From the NCBI GenBank assembly GCA_035406685.1, contig DAONLM010000062.1:1-14155 (forward strand): a stretch of 14,155 nucleotides of DNA, given 5' to 3'. This document shows, one piece after another, positions 1 to 5,997 of this stretch. Numbering within the stretch: position 1 is the first letter of the stretch; each line of letters opens with the position of its first letter. The DNA comes from DAONLM01 sp035406685 (GTDB lineage: Bacteria; Spirochaetota; GWE2-31-10; MWDO01). The translations under genes were made by a program, and so were the position numbers. The notes under the pieces were generated by a model. It ran no database searches and was not told the origin of the DNA. It saw only the letters and a list, made by a program, of their open reading frames with translations.

Positions 1-2
1 TT

Positions 3-299
3 TCCAAACAGGACTATCGTTTTTTGAAGAAGATCCATGCTGATCTTAATTTTTTTAGCATGGGTTGTTTATTGAGGAGAATTATCCTACTCTTTTTAGA
101 AGAGTATGATAAACTTGGGATTACCGGGGTTGAGATGAGATGTAGTATAATAACATTAAGGTTATTTTTAAGACTAACAAAGATAAAAAAGTGGAATAAG
201 AGCAGAGAATTATCCCACTTTTCCGGTAACACTACGCCCTTTTACAAGGCAATTTACAACGATTGCTATCAGGTAGTGGGATTTGAGACATATTATTGA
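3..299 (+). CDS. Unidentified open frame, possible 3' end or remnant of a gene
   Basis: An uninterrupted frame runs from the window edge to a TGA at 297-299. The first ATG is at 24, but the frame is open from base 3, so a true start could lie outside the window. The 99 or so residues contain hydrophobic stretches (GCLLRRIILLFLEEY) and a basic segment (RLTKIKKWNKSR), and I recognise no family. The segment is about 34% G+C, clearly above the roughly 20-30% of the rest, and its codon use (CCG, CGC, GGG triplets) differs from the neighbours. That suggests foreign origin or a non-coding role. No ribosome binding site precedes ATG 24. The same bases form several hairpins (separate entry), so this frame may be fortuitous. 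Low confidence as a protein gene. Confidence 0.22.
   Translation, partial: SKQDYRFLKKIHADLNFFSMGCLLRRIILLFLEEYDKLGITGVEMRCSIITLRLFLRLTKIKKWNKSRELSHFSGNTTPFYKAIYNDCYQVVGFETYY
32..277. other. Hairpin-rich, higher-GC segment
   Basis: Five inverted repeats occur within 250 bp. They are 32-41/57-66 (core CCATGCT/AGCATGG), 82-94/100-112 (13-bp arms, one mismatch, 5-base loop), 149-154/161-166 (AATAAC/GTTATT), 191-199/210-218 (GTGGAATAA/TTATCCCAC, one mismatch), and 229-234/272-277 (CACTAC/GTAGTG), which encloses GCAAT/ATTGC at 250-254/263-267. The density of stems and the raised G+C relative to the surroundings suggest a structured RNA or the decayed end of a mobile element. I cannot match it to a known RNA family by eye. 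Confidence 0.35.
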
Positions 300-532
300 A
301 AAAATTTATTTTAAATTCTACCAAAAAATAAATAAGACTATTACAATCATTTTTCAAACAAAATTAACCCTTAGGATAATTCTATTTTTTTAACTGCCTA
401 AAAATAAAATCACCCCCGATACATTTGTGATACAGCAAAAGAAAGTTTATGCTTATCTCATAATAACAAAATTAACAAAAAAATGTTAAATGTATCTTCT
501 TAAAATACAATAATATAATTGTTTTCACAACT
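300..532. other. Intergenic region without a recognised gene
   Basis: This is AT-rich sequence between the open frame ending at 299 and the stop of the minus-strand gene at 533. No ORF of note is visible. A weak hairpin (ACAAT 507-511 / ATTGT 518-522), followed on the minus strand by an AT-rich run (ATTTT), could end the transcript of the 533-2718 operon. It contains almost no G+C, so its terminator function is doubtful. A small C-rich island (CACCCCCGAT, 411-420) stands out, with no visible role. Confidence 0.4.
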
Positions 533-973
533 TTAATTTTTCATTTTAAAAACAATATTACCATCGAGTTTAGGAATAACAACCAATGTATAGGCACCTA
601 TACCCATAGGTGTTTGATGTATTTGCTCTGGCTTTGAAACCGAGTAAAAAACAATTGTTTCATTATCCCCTTTTTCAATCCTCTCTATTTTAGGATAATG
701 AAGCCAATTACGAGTAACAATCGACAAAACCATATTTTTTTTAAAATCAATTTCCGGTTTTTTTAACAAAGGGTCAGTACTATCTTCATATTTTCGAAAT
801 CCCTTTGTGACCCTCTTTTTAGGTATTTTCTCTATAAAATTTAGAAAATCTATCTCGTTTTTTATTATAAATTTGTCAGTGTAAATCTCATATATAAATT
901 CATAATCATCAGTCTCAATAACACCAAAATATTCATTGATTATTTTTACCTGTGATTTATTATTATCTTTCAT
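533..973 (-). CDS. Small protein with PrcB_C-like domain
   Basis: A 146-residue protein without signal peptide or membrane segment. Residues about 75-143 (IDFKKNMVLSIV, then IERIEKGDNETIVFYSV, then TPMGIGAYTLVVIPKLDGNIVF) resemble the PrcB_C domain. That domain has a hydrophobic strand after 'dFsk', a middle strand of the type 'i.V.v.e..P', and a final 'pyhlvvipk...v.F'. It was named after the protease-complex subunit PrcB of Treponema denticola, and its biochemical role is generally unclear. The N-terminal 70 residues are acidic/basic and unassigned. The gene is last of three in a minus-strand operon, 47 bp after the helical unknown. I see no Shine-Dalgarno sequence in front of the ATG, which is the only Met available at the N-terminus. 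The family call rests on pattern memory and is tentative; the reading frame itself is convincing. Confidence 0.6.
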   Translation of the reverse strand: MKDNNKSQVKIINEYFGVIETDDYEFIYEIYTDKFIIKNEIDFLNFIEKIPKKRVTKGFRKYEDSTDPLLKKPEIDFKKNMVLSIVTRNWLHYPKIERIEKGDNETIVFYSVSKPEQIHQTPMGIGAYTLVVIPKLDGNIVFKMKN

Positions 974-1020
974 AATATTTCAAAAAAATTATTAAACTAA
1001 AATATTTTATAAACTCAATT

Positions 1021-1467
1021 TTAAACATTTTCATCAATAGACTCTAAAAGAAGTGAATATTCCTCTTCATTTATACATTGTTTATCTTTTGAAATTATCT
1101 TTTTTCTATTATTAAAACTTTTTATGCTTTCCATCTTTTTTTCAAGGCTATCTCTTATCTCTATTATAGAACTAATATCCCTCTGAACAGAATTTAATAA
1201 TTCATAGTTTTTTAATACTTTTAATAATATTCTATAAAATCTCTTAAGACTCGAATAATAAATTTTAAGAATATTTTCATTATCAAAATATGAATTATAT
1301 TTTACAAATTCATCAAATAACATATTTAAACCGCCATTAATAAAGGTAATATCAGAAAATATTTTTGTTGAAAAGAGATTATAATCAACATCCTCATCCA
1401 CAAGATCCTCAAAAAATATGAGATATTTATTTAAAATCATTAAATCATTATTTATCTTTTTTAACAT
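1021..1467 (-). CDS. Hypothetical helical protein
   Basis: A 148-residue protein that I do not recognise. It is almost entirely predicted helix: an N-terminal amphipathic region (MLKKINNDLMILNKYLIFFEDL), then heptad-like leucine/isoleucine spacing from about residue 60 to 120 that suggests a coiled coil. The C-terminus is acidic (NEEEYSLLLESIDENV). There is no signal peptide, membrane span or catalytic motif. The start is supported by AGGAT (minus strand of 1473-1477) seven bases upstream of the ATG. It lies 12 bp after the stop of the membrane-protein gene and 47 bp before the PrcB_C-like gene, so the three are probably cotranscribed. A partner or adaptor role for the membrane protein is only a guess from context. 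Confidence 0.6.
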   Translation of the reverse strand: MLKKINNDLMILNKYLIFFEDLVDEDVDYNLFSTKIFSDITFINGGLNMLFDEFVKYNSYFDNENILKIYYSSLKRFYRILLKVLKNYELLNSVQRDISSIIEIRDSLEKKMESIKSFNNRKKIISKDKQCINEEEYSLLLESIDENV

Positions 1468-1479
1468 ACTAAATCCTAT

Positions 1480-2718
1480 TTAAAAAAATATATACTCCTC
1501 TTTTACTTTAAAAATAATATTTCTATTAACATTTCGGATTTTTTTATCTAAAATTTCAGATAAAATTTTAAATAAATAATTTATATCAATATAATTCCAG
1601 TTACTTTTAGATACTGGGCAATAACAGGCTTTTATCTTATTATCTAATATTTTTTTTATATTATGGATCTCTTTAATACTCTCAAAATCCACAACTGGTT
1701 GAATAAAACAGATATAATTCTTATAAATATAGAATCTATATTTTTTAAATTTATCAGATAATTTTAACAATATATCTTCAATTTTAGCATCTTCTATCCT
1801 AAAAACCACAAAGGCAAGATATCTTATTTTTTTATCCAAGATCTTATCAATATCAATCTTAATATCGAGTGGTAAAATTGGAGAATATTCAAGATTGTAA
1901 AGATTTTTAAAATCAATAAAAGAATTTAAATAATAAAATACTATGTTTAAAGAATTTCTATTTATAATATATTTCATTAAAGAGACAACTATTGCCAAAA
2001 AAGAGATAAAGAATGCAGTATTTAACAAATCGATTTTTCTATATATACTCCCAAGAAGGATCGCAAATAGTATAAAAATAGTATCTATTAAAGTAAAAGA
2101 TAAAATTTGCGAGACAAAATGAAAATATTTCTTTTGAAGGCTTCTTTCTAAAAATGAAAAGATCAATTTTATAATTATATGAACAAGCAAAATAAATGGT
2201 ATTAAGATTAAATCTTTAAGTTCTAAGTTTATAATATTTATCTTTAAAATATATATTATATAATTTATTACAATAATAATAATTGTCCATAATATTATTC
2301 TTACAAGTATAAGTTCGATCTTGTAAATAGTTAATTTTTTAAAAAAAAGATAAATGGGTATCTGAATTAAGAAATAGATAAAAACAAAAAAAATTATCAA
2401 AACTAATGCTCTACTATTATAATTTACAAGCCCATAATCTTCACTATTAGGATTTATATAAAGTATAATATTACTCATATATATAATAAAGGCATTAAAG
2501 CTCAACTCTGTCTTCATAATATCATATCTAAAACTATACAAAAAATAACCACTTATTAAAAGAAATAAAAATTCTATTTTAAATTTAAGTAGAAGTTGCC
2601 ATAATCTAAAGCAATTAAAAGAAAAATATATGATTAATCCCAATGTAAGTAAGGCACCCACAATAAAAACAATTGTCGTATATAAATTTCTTTTTAAAAA
2701 AAATAAAATTTTCATCAC
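1480..2718 (-). CDS. Multi-pass membrane protein with degenerate GGDEF-like cytosolic domain
   Basis: A 412-residue protein. Residues 1-255 contain about seven or eight very hydrophobic segments (around 12-33, 46-62, 75-88, 104-126, 133-158, 168-190, 203-225, 231-250). The soluble tail (about 270-412) has the layout of a nucleotidyl-cyclase/GGDEF fold. It has a beta strand YLAFVVFRIED (300-310), a helix ILLKLSDKFKKY, a strand-turn-strand FYIYKNYICFIQP in the place of the signature hairpin, a helix ending KKILDNKI, a strand KACYCPV, and a final helix. The GG(D/E)EF signature is absent, so it would be a sensory or pseudo-enzyme domain. The frame opens with GTG at 2718 followed by ATG at 2715. 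AAAGGA lies 8 bases before the ATG, so 2715 may be the true start. It is first in the operon behind a strong promoter at 2760-2788 and divergent from a receiver-domain gene. The fold assignment is inference; the membrane topology is well supported. Confidence 0.6.
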   Translation of the reverse strand: MMKILFFLKRNLYTTIVFIVGALLTLGLIIYFSFNCFRLWQLLLKFKIEFLFLLISGYFLYSFRYDIMKTELSFNAFIIYMSNIILYINPNSEDYGLVNYNSRALVLIIFFVFIYFLIQIPIYLFFKKLTIYKIELILVRIILWTIIIIVINYIIYILKINIINLELKDLILIPFILLVHIIIKLIFSFLERSLQKKYFHFVSQILSFTLIDTIFILFAILLGSIYRKIDLLNTAFFISFLAIVVSLMKYIINRNSLNIVFYYLNSFIDFKNLYNLEYSPILPLDIKIDIDKILDKKIRYLAFVVFRIEDAKIEDILLKLSDKFKKYRFYIYKNYICFIQPVVDFESIKEIHNIKKILDNKIKACYCPVSKSNWNYIDINYLFKILSEILDKKIRNVNRNIIFKVKEEYIFF

Positions 2719-2759
2719 ATAAATCCTTTTATTTTATATATCAAATTTTGATTACTTTT

Positions 2760-2788
2760 ATTATATCAAAAATATAATTAAATGTAAA
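2760..2788 (-). promoter_or_regulatory. Sigma-70 promoter of the 2718-533 operon
   Basis: On the minus strand TTTACA (2788-2783) is followed by a 17-base spacer and TATAAT (2765-2760), with TG one base before the -10 (extended -10, TGATATAAT). This is 5/6 and 6/6 to the sigma-70 consensus at ideal spacing. The expected transcript start lies near 2753, giving a leader of about 35 nt before the membrane-protein start. Confidence 0.7.
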
Positions 2789-2892
2789 AAAAAAGAAAAA
2801 AAAATTTCATTTTTTTAAAAAAATATGATATATTAATATATGATGAGGTTTTAATTTTTTTAAAAAAAAGTAGGCTAAAAAAATAAAATTTT

Positions 2893-2925
2893 TCTACAAG
2901 TAACAATTAGTCTGTTAAATGTAGA
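2893..2925 (+). promoter_or_regulatory. Interrupted inverted repeat upstream of the receiver-domain gene
   Basis: The arms TCTACAAGTAACA (2893-2905) and TGTTAAATGTAGA (2913-2925) match at 11 of 13 positions around a 7-base spacer. The repeat ends 38 bp before the ATG of the receiver-domain gene and lies in the divergent intergenic region. It could be an operator for a dimeric regulator or a leader hairpin. I could not find a convincing -35/-10 pair for the plus-strand gene. Confidence 0.4.
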
Positions 2926-2963
2926 TTAAAGCTAAAAATGTATTTTTATAAGGATGAGAAAAT

Positions 2964-3695
2964 ATGATTTACAAAAAAAATGCTAAAATAATAATAATAG
3001 ACGACGAGATAGAAATTTGTGAGATGCTAAAACTTGCTCTTCAGCAGGAGAAATTTGAAGTAAAATTCTATATTGATTCAAAAAAGTTTAAAGATGAATT
3101 TCCTTTCTATAATCATGATAATCTTGATCTTGTTATTCTTGATTTAATGATGCCAAATATTGATGGTTTTGAAATATTAGAACTTTTTAATTCAAGAGAG
3201 GATACAAGATACATACCAAAAATGGTAATATCAGCATATCAGTCTGATGAGAACATAAAAGAGGTATACAAATATGGTGCAATTCAATTCTTAGAAAAAC
3301 CTATATACATAGAGAAATTTATATATCAGGTAAAGACACTTTTAAGAGTAAAACTATACGAAGATAACAATAGATGTATAATAGAATTACTAAAAGAAAA
3401 AAATAAAAAACTAATAGAAGAGATTAATAATAAAACCTGTACCTTACCATCTGAAAAAATAAATTCTATAGAAAATAATCTTGAGTCAATTGAAAATTTG
3501 ATACAAATTAATTTTAATCTATTAAAGACATTTGTCTCAATGTTAGGCAAAAAGGAAGAATACAAAAAGAGTAAAGAGTATGAAATTTTACTCGATATAT
3601 TGGTATCAATGAAGGCTTTAGATGAAAAGAGAGAAGATATAAAAAAGATCTCTCAATTTTTAAAAGAGATAACAAAAGAATTCAGTCAATCTTAA
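2964..3695 (+). CDS. Response-regulator receiver protein with C-terminal helical region
   Basis: A 243-residue protein. Residues 7-125 form a complete CheY-like receiver: acidic pair D13/D14 (IIIIDDE), phospho-acceptor D60 (LVILDLMMPNIDG), S90 (VISAYQ), and K112 in FLEKPIY. Residues about 130-243 are helical and charged with coiled-coil character (LLKEKNKKLIEEINNK, then SIENNLESIENLIQINFNLLKT). They carry no DNA-binding, GGDEF, HD-GYP or kinase motif that I can see, so output is likely through protein contact. The start ATG is preceded by AGGATGAG at 2951-2958. It is the only plus-strand gene after base 300. It is transcribed divergently from the membrane-protein operon across about 245 bp and overlaps the convergent methyltransferase gene by 14 bp. 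No kinase is adjacent; the nearest is the sensor kinase at 5998-7497, a possible but unproven partner. Confidence 0.85.
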   Translation: MIYKKNAKIIIIDDEIEICEMLKLALQQEKFEVKFYIDSKKFKDEFPFYNHDNLDLVILDLMMPNIDGFEILELFNSREDTRYIPKMVISAYQSDENIKEVYKYGAIQFLEKPIYIEKFIYQVKTLLRVKLYEDNNRCIIELLKEKNKKLIEEINNKTCTLPSEKINSIENNLESIENLIQINFNLLKTFVSMLGKKEEYKKSKEYEILLDILVSMKALDEKREDIKKISQFLKEITKEFSQS

Positions 3696-4323
3696 TTGAT
3701 AATGAGAGCCCATCACCAATATTATAAAAGAAAGTATTTAATTCTTTATCCTTGCAAATAGTATCATTAAATTCTTTTAATAGAGTGACTCCATTTTTAT
3801 ATTTAGGAGATATATTCTCTTCTACTATTTTACCATTAAAAAGTATATTATCACATATTAAAATGCCGTTTTTATTTAAGATTGTTTTTAATTTTTCTAA
3901 ATATTGTATATACTCCCTTTTTACAGCATCAAGAAATATAAAATCAAAACCATTTTTACATTGAGATAAAAAATAGAATGCATCTATATTTAATAATTCT
4001 ATATTTTTATAATTATATTTTTCTATAAGTCTTTTCCCCCTATTAAATCTATTATTATCTCTTTCAAGTGAAATAAAAGAATTTGGCATAATCTTACTAT
4101 CAATTAATCCCTTATTTATAAAAAAAGATGACACACCAGAGCCAAATCCTATCTCAAGAATAGTCAAAGGCTTGTTTAAAAAAGTTGTATTGTATAAAAA
4201 TAGGGCAGTCTCAAATCTCACGGCTGGAATAAAATGTATATTTTCAAAAGATAGTATTTCATTATAAAAATCATAAAAAAAATTATTTTTATTTAAGTTA
4301 TCAAGATAATCAGTAATTGACAT
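3682..4323 (-). CDS. Class I SAM-dependent O-methyltransferase, TrmR/YrrM-like
   Basis: A 213-residue protein of the O-methyltransferase family 3 type (COG4122). The SAM site is visible: motif I ILEIGFGSG (55-63), acidic E87 closing strand 2 (FISLERD), D114 (LNIDAF), and the catalytic/metal-type pair D132 (FIFLDAVKREY) and D158-N159 (LICDNILF). Length and the DAxKxxY...CDN pattern fit the YrrM group. In Bacillus subtilis its member TrmR methylates 5-hydroxyuridine in tRNA; other members methylate catechol-like substrates, so the substrate is not certain. The start has AGGT about 8 bases upstream. The gene follows the TonB-like gene by 56 bp, and its last 14 bases overlap the end of the convergent receiver-domain gene. 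Confident at family level, moderate for TrmR. Confidence 0.8.
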   Translation of the reverse strand: MSITDYLDNLNKNNFFYDFYNEILSFENIHFIPAVRFETALFLYNTTFLNKPLTILEIGFGSGVSSFFINKGLIDSKIMPNSFISLERDNNRFNRGKRLIEKYNYKNIELLNIDAFYFLSQCKNGFDFIFLDAVKREYIQYLEKLKTILNKNGILICDNILFNGKIVEENISPKYKNGVTLLKEFNDTICKDKELNTFFYNIGDGLSLSIKID

Positions 4324-4379
4324 TAAATTACCTTATTTTTAATTATCTGAAAATAAAAAAGTATCATTTTGATAAACAT

Positions 4380-5195
4380 TTAATAATTAATAACTATTTC
4401 CAATATCCCAATAGAATTAGTATCACTCTCTTTAAAAATATAACCTTTTTTAAATTGATCTATTATTTCGTTATCCCAGAAAATATTACCCGTTGATTCT
4501 AATATATCTACTTTTTCTATAAAACCTTTTTGATTAACAACAAATTGAATAGTAAGGTTTACTTTTAATCCTTTTTCAATAATCTCTTGTGGGGCTTTTA
4601 TCTCTCCTTTTTGAATTAACTCTCTTGGTTTCCCCTTATTCCATTTTATATTGCCTTTATTATCCAAATTGGTGTCACCTTCCCCCTTTTTTTTATTACT
4701 ATACCCCTCATCTATTTTATAGTTAAAAATATCATCTATATTATCATCCATATTCTCACTTTTACTATTATTACTCTTCAAAAACTCTTCTTCTGTTCTC
4801 TTTTTTTCCTCTTCTACTCTTTTTTTATAACTTTCATATTCACTATTTTGATTTTCTATAATTTTCTCTTTTTTTTCTTCTACCTGTTCTTTTTTTTCCA
4901 AATCTTTCTTAATATTTTCTTTACTCTGTTCTTTTTTCTTTATGTTTTCATATCTTTTCTTAGCCTGTTTAATCAATTTTTCTTTTTTACTCTCCTCCAT
5001 CTGATTAAATTCTTCTATTACTTTGTCATACAACTGAACAGTTATGATTTTATCCTCTTTTTTTTCAATTTTAAATGCACCAGAAATTAAAAGAAGTAAA
5101 ATAAATATAAAATGTATGATTATTGTTAAAAAAAATGAAATTATCTTTCTTTTTTTCTCTAATCTTAATTCAATTTTATTCTTTTCTATCTTCAT
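4380..5195 (-). CDS. TonB-family energy transducer
   Basis: A 271-residue protein with the TonB layout. It has a basic cytoplasmic N-terminus, one membrane anchor (about 19-40, FFLTIIIHFIFILLLL) with a histidine at residue 28 like the conserved membrane His of TonB/TolA, and a long Lys/Glu-rich periplasmic linker (about 58-150). The C-terminal domain is at about 190-271 (GLKVNLTIQFVVNQKGFIEKVDILESTGN, split here for length: strand VNLTIQFVV, turn NQKGFIEKV, then SIGILEIVINY). It would pass proton-motive energy to outer-membrane receptors, or serve an analogous TolA-like role. The usual Pro-rich linker is replaced by Lys/Glu runs. No exbB/exbD or receptor gene is in the window. A promoter at 5214-5242 overlaps the end of the upstream gene. 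The weak RBS GAGA is about 8 bases before the ATG. Confidence 0.82.
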   Translation of the reverse strand: MKIEKNKIELRLEKKRKIISFFLTIIIHFIFILLLLISGAFKIEKKEDKIITVQLYDKVIEEFNQMEESKKEKLIKQAKKRYENIKKKEQSKENIKKDLEKKEQVEEKKEKIIENQNSEYESYKKRVEEEKKRTEEEFLKSNNSKSENMDDNIDDIFNYKIDEGYSNKKKGEGDTNLDNKGNIKWNKGKPRELIQKGEIKAPQEIIEKGLKVNLTIQFVVNQKGFIEKVDILESTGNIFWDNEIIDQFKKGYIFKESDTNSIGILEIVINY

Positions 5196-5213
5196 ATAAA
5201 AATTCTCTTTTAT

Positions 5214-5242
5214 AATATAATATAAAAATGAAGTTGTGTCAA
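5214..5242 (-). promoter_or_regulatory. Sigma-70 promoter of the TonB-like gene
   Basis: On the minus strand TTGACA (5242-5237, 6/6) is followed by a 17-base spacer and TATATT (5219-5214, 5/6). The -35 overlaps the TGA stop of the upstream TIM-barrel gene. The expected start lies near 5207, giving a very short leader. This suggests the TonB-like gene (and perhaps the methyltransferase after it) can be transcribed independently of the long operon. Confidence 0.6.
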
Positions 5243-5994
5243 TTTAAAAACTTTTTAATATAATTCATATCTTTTATAAAATCAGACAGAGAATTTTTAT
5301 ATCTTTTCTTTGCTTCATTTGTAACCATTGAGTTGTTAGGGATTAAATTAATTATCTCTTTTAAAGGATAATTGCCCTCTCCAAAATGTAAATGTTCATC
5401 ATAAACACTATCATAATACCCATCTGTAAAATGATAAATCACTGGATTTAATTTAATAAAATTTTTTATATTTTCAATAGGATTTATCTTATAAAAATTA
5501 GCAGCACAAATAGAATGACCTATATCAAAACAAAAACCAATATTGCATTCTGTTAAAATAAGCTTTATCTCTTCAACAGAATTTCCAATACATCTTAAAT
5601 CATTTCCTTTACCAAGATAAGGTTTATTTTCAATTAATATTCTTTTATCATTTAAAAAATTTATCTCTCTTATCGTTTCATAGATATCCCCATCTACCCC
5701 TGGATGAAATATTATATAATTAGAATGAAGACTATCAGCCCATCGAATTGTATCTTTTGCCATTTTGATATTAGAATCAAATAACTCTTTTTTTGAAAAA
5801 TTAAGACCATTTCCAAAATGAGGTCCATGAATAACAAAAGGAATATTTAAATTCTGCCAATATTTTAGATATGAATAGGAATCAGGGACAGTAAAAAGTT
5901 CAATATAATCAAAAATCCTATTTTCATAAATTTTAATAGCATTTTTTATATAATTTTTATTTATTGACCATAATTTTAAACCATTTTTAAACAT
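5239..5994 (-). CDS. Xylose isomerase-like TIM-barrel protein (sugar phosphate isomerase/epimerase or endonuclease IV superfamily)
   Basis: A 251-residue protein with the AP_endonuc_2 fold. The metal-ligand pattern of the superfamily is present along the barrel: E32 (YIELF), H56/H59 (VIHGPHF), H97 (IFHPG), E122 (LIENK), D157 and H160 (CFDIGHS), H188 (IYHFTDG), H201/H203 (EHLHFGEGNYP), and E227 (TNEAK). The full three-metal-like set resembles endonuclease IV. However, the protein is short and the HxHxGxG loop is equally typical of sugar isomerase/epimerase-type proteins, so activity on DNA versus a sugar or inositol is open. It begins 3 bp after the stop of the sensor-kinase gene without a clear Shine-Dalgarno, suggesting translational coupling. 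Family confident, substrate unknown. Confidence 0.78.
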   Translation of the reverse strand: MFKNGLKLWSINKNYIKNAIKIYENRIFDYIELFTVPDSYSYLKYWQNLNIPFVIHGPHFGNGLNFSKKELFDSNIKMAKDTIRWADSLHSNYIIFHPGVDGDIYETIREINFLNDKRILIENKPYLGKGNDLRCIGNSVEEIKLILTECNIGFCFDIGHSICAANFYKINPIENIKNFIKLNPVIYHFTDGYYDSVYDEHLHFGEGNYPLKEIINLIPNNSMVTNEAKKRYKNSLSDFIKDMNYIKKFLN

Positions 5995-5997
5995 AAT

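Noticed and set aside
411..440. Possible riboswitch fragment around the C-rich island
   Set aside because: There is no recognisable paired core, and it lies downstream of the minus-strand gene rather than in a leader.
4324..4379. Terminator after the TonB-like gene (TATCA-AAA-TGATA then T-rich run on the minus strand)
   Set aside because: The stem is only five A/T-rich pairs, too weak to call with confidence in DNA of this composition.
4848..5090. Plus-strand Phe-rich ORF of 80 residues
   Set aside because: It is the antisense of the Lys/Glu-rich linker of the TonB-like gene, where the T-rich complement keeps frames open.
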